Source: Nipponacmea schrenckii (lineage: Eukaryota > Mollusca > Gastropoda > Lottiidae). From it: a stretch of 64,000 bases of DNA. How positions within the stretch are numbered: the stretch's first letter is position 1; each line of letters starts with the position of its first letter. Shown in pieces: positions 14,090 to 26,433 of the stretch. Position numbers and translations under genes: made by a program. Under the pieces are notes generated by a model. That model was given only the letters and a program-made list of their open reading frames with translations. It was not told the DNA's origin and searched no databases. The DNA lies in the NCBI GenBank assembly GCA_030562195.1, contig CM060200.1:24095023-24159022 (forward strand), in the 5' to 3' direction.

Positions 14090-15697
14090 TCACGATGTAA
14101 AGACTATTTCACCAAAGTTTTGAAGTTGTTGTCTAACATTCAGTTCCTGACGACTATTAAACTGAAACGAGACGCTGAATTCATTGGTGGTATCTGGTGG
14201 TATATGAACTATCTTATCCAGGATCTGTTTAGATTTCTTGTGACCAGTGAACAAAAATCCAATATCTTTTTCTCCTAAGGCTGTCTCTAAACCCTTCAGT
14301 TCAACAGCCAGTTCCGCTTCTCTTTCGGCTAATGCTTCTCGCCTTCGTTCAAGTTGATCAGTTTTCTTCTGGATTTCATTCTCTGTTGAATCAAACAGTT
14401 CTTTTTCACGTTCAGCTAAAGTTTCTCTGATTCGATCAAACGTTGACTGTATTTGACGATTCAGTTCAGATTGTATTTGTTCAAGCCCTTCATTAGACTT
14501 AGCAATAGCATCTTGCTTTGTGACCAGCTCGTCAATATCAGTTTTAAGGAGATCTATGGTTTCTTCAACTTTAGGAGTATATTTCTTCATGGCTTCATCG
14601 ACATTGACTACATAATGTCCTTCCTTTTCCTTATGGTCTATCACAGTACAATCACAGCATACAGGCTGTATACAAGGCTCACAGAAAAAGTTTAAAGGTT
14701 GAAGCTGATGTTTGGAACAGTATTGAACGTCAGTTTTACCAGTAGATTTGACAAAACACACAAGTTCCATGATAGTGTGATCGCTGGGTAGACGGCGCAA
14801 CTCCGGTTCGGATACAATGATACCATCTCGGCAAGATGGACACTGGATCTTGACAGCGGTAGGCATTCCACGGAAGGCTGACGTTAGCGTTTGACGAAAT
14901 TCCCCCTCAACACGAAACATTTGTTGCAGGCAATCGAGACAAAAAGTATGATGACAAGGCAACATTTTCGGTAACTTGTCGAAATCATTGAAATTTTCAC
15001 GACAAATCATACATTTTAAGAACGTTTCCTCAAATCTTTCTTCATCGAAAATTAAATTTCGCCTTCTCTTCTCGAGTTGAGACATCGTTTCTTTTACACT
15101 GACGGGCGTTTGATCTGAAAGGAGAAATTCATAGAATATTATGACTCAACTTGAATAAACATACGAACGATTTAGAGCTAAAATAGAAATATAAATTTTG
15201 AAGTGGAAATTTCGGTATGTATTTTAACAAGGTTAAAAGAGGTTTGACTTGAAATTTTACTATTTCTGCGATGACTTGAATGTAAGCTCAATTCTAAAAA
15301 AGTTTTTAAGAAGACTCTATGAAAAAACACATGTATACTCAATCTTAAAGATGCGTCTGTTTGAAATCAATATTATAAAAGACTGATCAACTGGGGCGAA
15401 TAACTGGAGCTAGCACGTTTCTGGCCCCAATTCTCTTTTTTCATCATTAAGTACTTTAATGCCTGGTCCCGTGAGCAAAAGCAAGGCATTCTTGACGAGG
15501 GGACCTACCTTTGTTCTCCTCGGCATCTTTTTTGAATTGCGCAAGTTTTTCCTCCAGTCGTGGGTTCTCATCGTTGTTTTCTCCCATTGCTGTGGTAGTA
15601 CTAGTAGTGGTGGTGGTCGTAGTTGCTGATGCTGTACTCTCTGGAAGACTTTCCTCTAGAGTTTCGGTATCTTCCTCCTCTTGCAGTCCAAAATGCT
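14090..15697 (-). CDS. TRIM-like RING / B-box / coiled-coil protein (gene 2)
   Basis: The terminal exon is 14,090-15,114 (acceptor TTTCAG). An upstream symmetric exon at 15,509-15,697 joins in phase 1. Counting from the internal Met at 15,085, a RING starts at Cys25 (CMIC, CHHTFCLDC, CPSC), followed by a B-box2 at about 123-163 (YCSKH, CEPC, CCDC). A coiled coil with EREAEL-type heptads follows, and a short C-terminal region ends in FGEIVFTS. Like gene 1 it has no NHL or SPRY domain. The two share long near-identical blocks such as QPLNFFCEPCI and CTVIDHKE, so they are tandem duplicates. The frame is open upstream of the internal Met to the acceptor, so translation probably starts in an upstream exon. 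With the cassette and a Met-only first exon the product would be 405 aa; without the cassette, 342 aa. Confidence 0.85.
15509..15697 (-). CDS. Symmetric phase 1-1 cassette exon with poly-Thr tract (TRIM-like gene 2)
   Basis: This exon is 189 bp, exactly 63 codons, bounded by acceptor TTTCAG and donor GTAGGT. It starts and ends one base into a codon, so inclusion or skipping keeps the frame. It encodes an acidic stretch (GLQEEEDTETLEESLPES), a run of about ten Thr with one Ser from ACN repeats, and a charged helix-like end (ENPRLEEKLAQFKKDAEENK). It contains an internal Met (MGENNDEN) that could serve as a start. The region looks disordered or coiled and has no recognised domain. Confidence 0.6.
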
Positions 15698-16706
15698 CTG
15701 AAATGATAGAAAACAGACAATGAATATCTTGTAAGGGAGGACTTATGTATCTCAATTGTACTCGTCTACCTTTAAAACTCTTATACAATACTGTACTTGC
15801 ATCATAAAGGATCTTTCTTATTAATAGCTAAATTTCCCCAAAAGCCGTATAACGTGAATAAAGAAATTAAAAATATGTTTTTACAAGAAAAACACCTATA
15901 AAATTAATGAAAGATATTAATATAATTAGAGTAAAACCCAAGCAAAAGGTGTGTTTAAGTGAGCCAAACAGCGACATAAAACTACTGGACCTGAAAAACC
16001 CAAATTTTACAAACAACGAACTAAATATTTAATGATGACTTTACTGCCATTTTATCGGGTAATGCTGTAGATCTGCAAGTTAGAACTCCAAACAAAAAGG
16101 CATAATTAGTTACCTTTTGATTGAACATGGTGTTTTGTTGTTTTTAAAAGTTCTGAGTTTGTCTAAATGTACAATCTAAGAAAACGTTTTCAACTCAAAT
16201 AATCTACATGTAATTGAACTTTCTATTATATATATATAGCTATTGTCATGTACCTTCTGATTGTAACGTATACGTTTATTTCTAATGATTATTCAATCTT
16301 ACTATCAAACTAACATATGATATGACTCATCTTTTTAACCGTGTACACAAACTTATACACCATTTATTTGGATAGCCGATATGAAGGACCATAAAATATT
16401 TCTCATAAGAACAATGTCACAGAAAATTGTCCTCTCTGAAGTAGAATCTATATTAATTTAAACAGATCACATTCCTTTTGAGTCTAATGATTTAAGAAGA
16501 GATTGTCAAAGTAAAGTTATTAAAAAATGCAATGTTAATAGTAAAATGCAATATCGAATATCGAGACTCTTTGTTAACGAGCAATAGTAGTTGTCAAATA
16601 CAAGTTCGAACTCAACAATTTATAGTGCCCGGGGCAGATGATATGAAAAAGTTCAAAAACAATATATCACACAAATTCCACAACAATTAAAGATATGAAA
16701 TCTCAC

Positions 16707-16752
16707 CATCATTGTCCTCTATATCAACTCTTATATTCCTAAGAAAATCCAT
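16707..16752 (-). CDS. Candidate alternative first exon of TRIM-like gene 2 (MDFLRNIRVDIEDND)
   Basis: The ATG at 16,752-16,750 (G at +4) opens 15 codons rich in Asp/Glu plus one base, followed by donor GTGAGA. Phase 1 matches both downstream acceptors (15,697 and 15,114). The product would be 419 aa with the cassette or 356 aa without. RNA evidence is needed. Confidence 0.45.
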
Positions 16753-18430
16753 GGGTGAAATATAGGTCTAAAATACGTAAGAAGTACCAAGGTATAAACG
16801 ATACCGTTTTAAAGATCTTGTAAGAGATCAAATACAAATGATGTCACAAAAAATATATAAATTGATATTCTTGATTATCCAGGTGGCTTAAATATATGAA
16901 TTCGTCCATGTGATAATCGAGAAGTAAGCTATCCCACAATAATAACGTATAGGGTAAAGAGAAAAGAATGGGTGGATATATATTAAAGTATATAAAGTAA
17001 TATTGGCTTATTCGTTCATGAATTAAAAAAACTGGTATATTTATTGTACTCTAAAAGTGAGGACCTATTGAAACGTCTCTCAATAGATATATCATTTTAA
17101 TTATGAGGACTTGTACATTCAACAAATAGCCTGTGACTTTTTCGACAACAATAGAGACCTAACTTAGCACTAAACTGTGGCTTTATTCGTTATCCCTGTA
17201 CGAATTACCGATCCCGATATACATGTACTTCGTTCCACAAATTAGAGTACCACTAACCACAGTAGATAGCTGTTGAAGATGTAAGCCTACCAAGAAACGC
17301 TCTATATATCTAAGATAACAAGAGAACAACCTACATCCATTTTTTGCCACTTAACCATTATGTGGAAGTTACAATGGCACTAAAGAAACTTTCTGTCGAC
17401 AAATTCAAACAAGATTTCAGAATACTCAAGAAAGTCAATAATATAATAAATATAATAATGAATAAGCTGGTCTGAAAATATGAATACCACTAACCCTTGA
17501 TTTCGAGAATCAGCACTACATATGAACACACTACTCCATGTCAACGAAACACAATTCTTCAATTTTTACTCAAACAGCAATTGTGATATCTATTCACCCT
17601 CCCCTTATTGATAAAGATTTGCCTTGCTAACAGTCACTTACCAAGGTCTTCGCTATTGCAATATGTCTCAAGGTGACTGACTGACCCCAGTTAGTATTAA
17701 AACTGGTCACTCGGTGTATGACCAGTTTTCTACCTTTCAACTGTTGGTGTCCCTTTCTCTTAACTAAGTCCTGGTTGACATCACTCATGTTACCCAGAAA
17801 AAGAAACATGAGACCTCGAGGAATCAGATAGTCCCTTCCGAAAGTCTTTATTTCGCCAAATCACTCTTCTCTTTATGGCAAGTAGAAACCGATTTGCCTA
17901 TCAAAAACTGGTGTAGTTTTAATTGATGTCTAATGATCAAGGTATAAAAGTATCATCAGGTCGATTGCTCTAAGGTAGATTTACTCTCATTTATCAACAT
18001 TTATACCCTTAGAGTAAATAACCTTGTTAATCTTTGTTATTTATCTAAGTCGAATAAAACCACTTATGTTAGAAAAATAAATAATATTTACTTTTATACT
18101 TTTAGGGGATTCTGAATATTACGAGATCGTGTGTAACACATTGACAATTTTGGCTCGGTAAGAAATCATCACAAAGACAAAATTCAGTCACAGCTGGGGG
18201 TGATATCACAAACGAAGTCCTCGATTTACGATCAATTTAAAGTTAGTTTCCACTGATCCATTCATTGTGAAGTAACTGCGTATATAACAAACAAATCTCG
18301 GAACACGCTTTGTATCTAATAACTATTGATGTGTAAAAGTTTTTAAAACCAAAAAACACAGCACAAGAAGATGAGGATCTTAGCTTCTCCTTTTTCAGAT
18401 GGTTTTGATAAAGACGTTACTAATACTTAC

Positions 18431-18434
18431 CCAT
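18431..18434 (-). CDS. Candidate minimal first exon (ATG G) of TRIM-like gene 2
   Basis: CAAAATGG is followed by consensus donor GTAAGTATTAG. Only the start codon and one base are coding, giving phase 1. Joined to the exon at 15,697 it gives Met-Glu-His-Phe; joined to 15,114 it gives Met-Asp-Gln-Thr. The same CAAAATGGGTAAG arrangement recurs at 19,738. Confidence 0.35.
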
Positions 18435-19734
18435 TTTGGATAATTCCGGAAACACTATAGATAAACAATGATAAAATGTACTCCTTAAAATCTAAACAGT
18501 CTCCTTTCACTGTAAACTGAACTTCAGGCGCACCTGTATAGATGTGGATCACATGACCGTCTGAACACCATCATAAAATAAACGTAATCCACTGCGTATT
18601 TCAAATATAAACTGAGGTGTGACAACACACGTTCTGAATTCTTTTATATAAAAAAAAAGATAAATTTACTTTTAAAATGTCACTAAAGGTTACGTTGGGA
18701 TAACCTAAATTGAATTTTGTCCCGTGTTCATCTAGATCGGTTTAATCACCATTTTAGTACTATTAGCGGTATCATCAGGTACCACAGCAATAGCCATCTA
18801 CATCCAACATATAACAATAGATATAGGTATTAAGAAGTCAGTGACTACATCCTTCACCAATAGAGAAAAACAGAAATAAACAGTGAACATTGGCCTTTGC
18901 AAGGATCAGCAAATCATACCACATACTTTAGTGATACTTGCACAAAAAAATGGAGACATTCTAACTACAACGTATACAACCATGAAAATATTCTGATGAT
19001 AATTAAATAAGTTTAAACATTACAAAACGAGACAAACCCGTCTAGGGTAACATTAACAATATCAAATAACCCTAAAAACCTGGTCTCGTATTCATGAAAG
19101 GATTAACCTAACAAACTAAATCTACAATAAAATGGTCTGTTGGAGATCTTTCCTAATGATCATCGAGGACGTTTACACGGGTCACAGACTATAATGGCCT
19201 TCAAATCCATCTTTTCACCAGCTTCTCAGTAGATCTCACCTGATCCCACATGTTGAATCTCCGAGTGCACTAAATTGCCAAAACTCGTTCTTTTAAACAA
19301 TGATTGAAAAAAAACCGAAATGAAATTATCGTATACAGCACACAGATTTCGTCAATATATATCAATGTTCAGACACTGTCCTAATTTAATCTGAGTTTTT
19401 TTTATTACGCTCCGCCCTCGAGGAAGTTGAACACTATGACGAGGCAGTACCTGATAGTACACAATTGAAACAACACAACAAAATGCATTAGATCATGCTT
19501 CCCTGATAATGATGAATTTCTTCTATTTTCTCTAAGGGCGAGCTTCGTATAACTATCAAATATAACAATATGACTTTGATTCATTAAATCGTATATTATG
19601 TATAGAAGATTAAGATGTAAAACGCCATTCAGGTGATTTAAATCTTACACGACCCTCTCCGACAACTTCCTTAAAATATTCAATGAATATGCTCTGACAT
19701 AAAAACGAGAATGAATTTCAACTTTCAACCTTAC

Positions 19735-19738
19735 CCAT
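19735..19738 (-). CDS. Second candidate minimal first exon (ATG G)
   Basis: TTCAAAATGG precedes donor GTAAGG and matches the start and donor of the candidate at 18,431-18,434, with GGAATTAT in both leaders. Phase is 1. It may be an alternative promoter and first exon for TRIM-like gene 2. Confidence 0.3.
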
Positions 19739-21442
19739 TTTGAATCTCTGATGCTCACAATAATTCCTCCAATAACGAATGTTAAAATCGTACGAACGAG
19801 ATTGAATGTTGAATTTATTCAAATAAAATGGTCTACCGATTTAGTATAATATATATAAGTTCGCATACCATTTATTTTGACCTATATCTAATAATATTAT
19901 ATGCCTACTTAGTCATAATGATACTCGTTGTCAATTTGTTTAATAGCCCTTAATGTAACTTCCTTTTGAAATATAATAATGCTGGGGTCAAAAATCACTT
20001 ACTTCACAAACTAATAAAAACTTTTGAACCCATTCAACGGTTGAATGCCATGGTATATGTATCCATTCAAAACATACACATAATAAAATTATTGAAGGAG
20101 TGTCGAGGCCAAATATTTCCCTTTGAGACGTACAATTCATGTTTTCGGTGGAAATTTCCAAACGGACAGTAGGCTTCACATTTAACAATAACAACATTCA
20201 ATTACACTATGATAACTATGCACAACAACTAGAATGATTTGACAATAAGAGCGTTAATAATAAATGTCGCTGATTACTGAAAAAATTAATACGTCACCAA
20301 CAGACAACAGATTGAAATAAAAGATTCACATACATGTATTTCAAAAATCTAATATTGATGTACCAAAATGAAGCTAAAATTGTCTATATAGATAGTTTTT
20401 TTTATGAATATACTTGGTATTATGCAATTTTCATCTAAGCTGTATTTTCATGTTCTAAGCTGTTCAAACAAACTTATACTTAAATCAAGTCCATAGTGCA
20501 TATATAGATTATAGTCAGTTTGTGAAACCTGTCTTCGAATAGCGATTTTTGGGTTTGTTTCATTGTTAAGAACATGACAGTTATAAGGTAATTATTGGAG
20601 ATTTTAAAAGTCGTATAGTTGTTACAAAGGGAGTGTTAATTCTCAAAGTAAATAATGTTAACTTAAAAATTCCCAAAAATTCAAAACTTAAATCGGGTAC
20701 CATAATAAAATAAACAAAAATCCAGAATGGTATGAACTAATAAAAAACTACATGACCCTAAAAAATTTAGAAGGGAATAATGTCTTATGGAATTTTGTAC
20801 CAAATTTTTTAAATTTAAAACACAAAGGTATTAAATCTACAAAAATAAAAAAAATACGAAAACTCCCCAGTTCAATTAGGATTTTAACCCCAAAATAAAA
20901 CTCGGGTGTTAAAACGAACAAAATAAAGAAGAAATTAATTCATTGACCTAATTTCACGAAGAATCAACATCTGTGATGGTAATGCACACGCATTTTAAAT
21001 GTAATCCATCAATACATAGAAATACTTCAAAAATATAAATATTTAACTACTCACAGTTGAGAGATAACCGACAAGTAAACTGGATGTTAAAACGAACAAG
21101 AATAATGAAGAAATTTGAAAGGTGTGTCGAAACCCTATAAATCATAAACAGGTCAAGCGTCTAAAAGTGAGACTTGGATTATTCTACTGTATATAAGATA
21201 AGATATTACAAAAGAAGATATAATCCTTGAATGTGGTTATAAAAAATCGGCCTACTAAAGATTATCATATGATTTGTTATGACACATATCATGTTGTAAT
21301 GTAGATTTTAATAGATGATATAAAAAGAAGTCACACCTACATATACAGCTATGTACACGAACCAGTATTTTGAGATATAGCCCACGCACGGGTATCGACA
21401 ATGGTACCAACCAATCAGTTTCTCAATTCTGAGGATATGTGG

Positions 21443-21556
21443 TCAGCCACTAATATCAACAGGGTGTTGTAGATTAGGATCCCTCAAGACAAATCCTTCA
21501 AAACTGTGCCGCCATTTCGCCAACTCTTGTGCGTATTCACTGAACACGTCGCTCAT
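21443..21556 (-). CDS. Small ORF of 37 codons with protein-like composition, unknown
   Basis: An ATG-initiated frame begins MSDVFSEYAQELAKWRHSFE and ends at TGA. Its composition is far more balanced than the Phe/Leu/Ile/Lys-rich noise ORFs around it. I do not recognise a family. A weak donor-like A/GTGAAT after 16 coding bases would make it another phase-1 first exon (MSDVF). It may be a short standalone peptide, an exon remnant, or chance. Confidence 0.25.
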   Translation of the reverse strand: MSDVFSEYAQELAKWRHSFEGFVLRDPNLQHPVDISG

Positions 21557-23429
21557 ATTTATAACAGTCCTAATGAATACCTCAGATACATAAGCAATCC
21601 AGAAAACCAACGAGTAAATAATATCGAATTGGACATACCCATAGTAGAAGTCTGATATTCCTTGAGTCGTTTAGGTTCAAAACAATAGGGTTCCAAGATT
21701 TTTAATGGAAAACGTGTTTAAGATTTGGCAAGAAGAGCAAGAAAGTTGAATAACAGTTGATATGTTTACTAAGATATACTCGCTGTTAACAAAGTAAATT
21801 ATCAAGGTTTGTTTTAAGGGTGGGTCTGTACATTGAGTCAACATTTATCACTATGTAACCCACGATTAAACCTACTCGGCTTGTTTTAACACAGATTGAA
21901 TAATTCTCTTGTCTACCTTCATATTCTATTCATAGATGGTGAATTTTTAGATGTCTGTTGACAAGTTATACAGCCAGCTTTTTTGCATGTGACAATTTTA
22001 TAGGTCAAGGATGTTTGACGGTGAAATTTCCAGACACCTACATTTTAATCAAGATTGGGTAATAACGCATGGTTTCGATAACTGCTAATTCTAACCTTGA
22101 AAAATCCCCATATGTAAATAGTATATTTCAGATTATAGAGAAGAAAACTTTCAAAGACGTTACAAACCAGTTTTCTGGAAGCTGGGAAGCTGTATGTCAT
22201 GTAAGCAACAAACACCAGGAACTGTAATACTGATTGGAATTTAAGAACAGCCCAGTTTAGTTCAAACGAACTGGTTTAACATTTATATTAAATGGCAGTT
22301 TATTTTATAAATGTCAACTCTGGCCACTCCGTGTACCTACATGTATTTAAACTAAACGATGATATTTTGCATGAATAAATATGTGAAAGAAGTAAATAAC
22401 TGTGCTATTTGTCACACATGTTATCGTTACATCACGTTTTTTGTTTCACCTTAAAACTCTTTATCTTCTAATGAAACACGAAGCAAATATAATTTGTATA
22501 AAAAAGGAAGACGAGGTAGTAATAGGAATCTTCATCAGATACAACACCTAATGCAATGTACCCACAGACATCATCTTCTTCGTAAACATAGGTGTACTAA
22601 GGTATTTATATATAAAAGGTAATGGATTACGTTTTAAAAGGTACTGATAACATTTGTACCCACAGTGGCTTTAACAATATGGTAATATGTTCCCTTATTC
22701 CTCCAACAATATTGTGATACGAAAGGAAGTGAAAACGCAACTACTTCCTTGTAGCGAATAAAGGCTGAATTGTTCTACACAGGATTGAAAATAATGAGGA
22801 AAATATGTTACTTGTGTAAAAATTTTGTAAGTAAATATGTACATGTGTTTAATTTTAAACGTTTTATGTAGCAATTATAATTTACATAAAACTACCATTA
22901 ATAAAAGATGGTGAACCTAAGTGAACAGGTTGAACAAGATGAACAGGATGCAGAACAACCTCTTTAAACTGACGTAAATAATACTCCTAGATCTGGTACT
23001 CGTTGGCTTACATACCGCTATCATTAATAACTTTTTAAAACTGACTGTTTATGTCCAAAGATGGTCAAGTAAGTCTTTTATAGCAAACATCTTGAAGATA
23101 TGTTATATAAGACTATGTATGTTGTATACAAATTATGTTGTAACCAAATACCCCACTCTATGCTATCGGAATTGAAACACATACAAGAAATCACGAATTT
23201 CATTTATAAGAGTGCAAATAATCGCATTTGTGAATAACTCGGAGATCACAAAGCAAGGACATTGAAAAGATATTTGATTATTGTGAGTGAATTATATCAT
23301 TCAGAGTAACATGGGGTGAATCAACAGTCACCGATTTTCTACCAACTCACATGCATTATTGGTATACCACATTGTGCTCTCGACATTGAATTGGGGGTAA
23401 TGACAAAAAGAGAGACTACAAAGCCAAGT

Positions 23430-24341
23430 GGGGAATAAGATAATGAAGGAGTGAGGGACTGAAAATAAGATAATGAAGAAATGGAAGGCTGTAAATAATA
23501 CTTATGAAGGAATGGAAGACTGTAGAAAAGATAATTAAAGAATGGAAGACTGTAGATAAGATAATTAAAGAATTGAAGACTGCAGATAATATAATGAAGG
23601 AATGATATACTTGAGATAAGATAATAAAGGAAGGAGATACTGTAGATAAGATAATAAAGGAATGAGATACTGTAGATAAGATAATAAAGAAATGAGATAC
23701 TGTATATAAGATAATAAAGGAATAAGATCCTGTAGATAAGATAATGAAGGAATTAGATACTGTAGATAAGACAATAAAGGAAGGAATGCGATACTGTAGA
23801 TAAGATAATAAAGGAATGAGATACTGTAGATAAGATAACAAAGGAATAAGATACTGTAGATAAGATAATAAAGGAATGAGATACTGTAGATAAGATAATA
23901 AAGGAATGAGATACTGTAGATAAGATAATAAAGGAGATACTGTAGATAAGAGAATGAAGGAATGAGATACTGTAGATAAGATAATAAAGGAATGAGATCC
24001 TGTAGATAAGAGAATGAAGGAATGAGATACTGTAGATAAGATAATGAAGGAATGAGATACTGTAGATAAGATAATAAAGGAATAAGATACTGTAGATAAG
24101 ATAACAAAGGAATAAGATACTGTAGATAATATAATCAAGGAATGAGATACTGTAGATAAGATAATAAAGGAATGAGATACTGTTGATAAGATAATAAAGG
24201 AATGAGATCCTGTAGATAAGATAATGAAGGAATGAGATACTGTAGATAAGATAATGAAGGAATGAGATACTGTAGATAAGATAATGAAGGAATGAGATAC
24301 TGTAGATAAGATAATAAAGGAATGAGATACTGTTGATAAGA
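23430..24341. repeat. 30-bp minisatellite array, about 30 units
   Basis: The unit, read on the plus strand, is AATGAGATACTGTAGATAAG followed by ATAATAAAGG. Central units are nearly identical and the left end is degenerate. A few units are shortened or lengthened. Because 30 is a multiple of three and the unit lacks stops in several minus-strand frames, long ORFs appear (up to 350 codons repeating LSTVSHSFII). The simultaneous openness of more than one frame argues against coding. Confidence 0.9.
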
Positions 24342-25712
24342 CATGATTAACGAATAGGAAAATGCCAGTATAAAAAGCTACAAAAAAGAAATTAACCACA
24401 CAGAAGAAACTCGAGTCGACAAGAATTGTAATATGATTATAAATGTGCGACGACCGCAGGTGGGACATTTGATATCAAGACCAAAAGCCATATATAATAT
24501 TCTAATACGAAATATGTTAAATTTCGTGTTAATGTCTGAAACAAGCAACACGTTTTACATTATAATATAATGTTTAATATTATTAATTTATTGATTTTTA
24601 GGGTAAATAATAGTTACTTTGTGACAAAAATAGAAATAATATAAGAGCTTTATCTAGTTTATTTTCTGGCATATATCTATCCGTTTTTGCCTAGATGAAT
24701 GATTATATGAAGATTCGAAAAAGCGTGTTATGAAGAAGATTTAAGACAATAGACACTTATTATCGTCCACGAAATAGTCTAGAAAATTTATTTTGCAACA
24801 TGAGATATTGAGCCTTAAACAAAGAAATGTTTATAAGCGATACCACTATGTGCTCTGTTATCCACTAACCAATGTCATTTTACTATAAACATGTCATATA
24901 TAATGGATATAAATATGGATTTCGAAAATCAACATCATATTACACACATAAGGTTACATGTCATTCTTAATATACATGACACAGTTTAGACTATGCTTTA
25001 GAAGAACATGCTGTAGGTTTAACATAACACTGAAAAAGAACGCTCACCTGTTAATCCCACACTAATGAAGATAATCCTAAGGCAATCCTAACACAGGATT
25101 AACATACAGGTGTCTTCGAGCAAACAAATGTGTGTAAATCGAAACACTACAAGATTTGAAAGTTGGTTGATAAATTGAGACTAGTTATTATCGTGTCGGT
25201 TCAGTTAACAACAATCGAATATGGCTTGAATCTAGACATATGATTGGCTACCTTTAGACGTGTACAGGTTAATATGTCCTGAAGGAAAATGAGGTCATAT
25301 TTTCAAACGTGAATTTGAATATAACATGTATTCGTGTAATTTTCGTGTTCATTTGACGGAAATGCCCTTATAAGGAAATACTCGGAAATTTCCAAATGAA
25401 AGGTAAATTTCTGTGGGCCTCTTGTGTGAAATATCTTGCTTTCATCTTTACTGTATTATACTTATCAACCATATAATATGATGTGTTGGACAAGAATACA
25501 TATCATAGGTCATAACAACCATTTCCAAATGCATGACCATTATTTTCTTTATAACATTTTAATTCGAAGAATACATGCATTTACTGTAGCGTCTGGAGCA
25601 AATATCATGTGCTACGAGAACCAATACTTGCAAACCAAAAATGATTGCAATTACAACTAAAACAGACCGTATGATGCGTTTTTATCGAAGAGGTTAATGA
25701 TTTTATACTTAC

Positions 25713-25725
25713 GTCTGACTCTCAT
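25713..25725 (-). CDS. Candidate distal first exon (MRVR), phase 1
   Basis: ATGAGAGTCAGAC is followed by strong donor GTAAGTATA. It contributes four codons plus one base, phase 1, compatible with the TRIM-like acceptors about 10 kb downstream. It could equally belong to an unrelated transcript. Confidence 0.25.
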
Positions 25726-26408
25726 TCGGAGAAAGGCTCCTGACAGTATGGGAAAGCATGGTGTATGCTGAACTTGTAAGTTTCTATTGTCGTCATCATC
25801 TCTGTATCGACGTCTATAGTTCGCCAGCTTGAAAGGTTATTCTGGAATAATTCCTTCACTAAATGTTATAAGAACAGGTGCTTGTTCTATCAGTAAGCTA
25901 TATGGAATATATAATCAATGTCTCTTCGATTCCATACGATCTCCATAGCAACGAGATCGTTCCATATATAGACAGAATACCATGACTCACAAGCATCTAT
26001 TTTATGTCATTCGGGAGAAGTTGACACAGGCATAAAACACTAAACTATTGTTACCCAATTTGTAAGAAGCAAAATGAAAATCAGAATAAATCTTGAGATG
26101 GAAAAGATAGAGTTGTTTACTGTTGACATGCTATTTATTGATCGGTCAGAATTCAAGGCGAGGCGGGAGTAACCAATATTGATCCTCGACCTTAACATGA
26201 GAACACTCCGAACTCTTATGAAGATTCGAACAGATATTGCCATATAGTCTAGAAGAACAACATCTAGTCATAGTCTCAAGTCAATGAATTTGTTTTATTG
26301 TTGTCTAATTACCGATCTATCAGATAGCACTGACCGTTAGATTATCTTCTATTCTTGAAAAAAAAATCGAAAATACAGTACCATGTCCCCTACAAAATAA
26401 CTACTTAC

Positions 26409-26433
26409 ACAGTTTATACATCGGCCGGCCCAT
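26409..26433 (-). CDS. Candidate distal first exon (MGRPMYKL), phase 1
   Basis: Eight codons plus T precede donor GTAAGTAG. Joining to the acceptor at 15,114 gives a Tyr codon; joining to the cassette exon at 15,697 would create TAG, so only the cassette-skipped form could be translated. Weak by itself; listed because it repeats the phase-1 pattern. Confidence 0.18.

Larger units (their letters stand above)
16753..23429. other. Long non-coding stretch (probable promoter/first-exon region of TRIM-like gene 2)
   Basis: Apart from the candidate mini-exons and the 37-codon ORF listed separately, I see no gene. The DNA is AT-rich, with several minus-strand donor-like sites (for example near 17,640 and 19,997) that do not fit the required phase and could be non-coding 5' exons. 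Confidence 0.35.

Noticed and set aside
16117..16136. Minus-strand ATG mini-exon MFNQK before GTAACT
   Set aside because: It ends in phase 0, which cannot join the phase-1 TRIM-like acceptors.
17627..17809. 60-codon minus ORF ending at a GTAAGTGAC donor
   Set aside because: Its frame reaches the donor in phase 0; the phase-1 frame has a stop and no ATG. At most a non-coding 5' exon.
23565..24344. Two further minus-strand ORFs with SYLQYLIPLL-type repeats
   Set aside because: They are a second frame of the 30-bp minisatellite.
26040..26243. 67-codon minus ORF with a hydrophobic C-terminus
   Set aside because: Ile/Ser/Leu composition is typical of AT-rich chance ORFs; no domain or conserved splice context.
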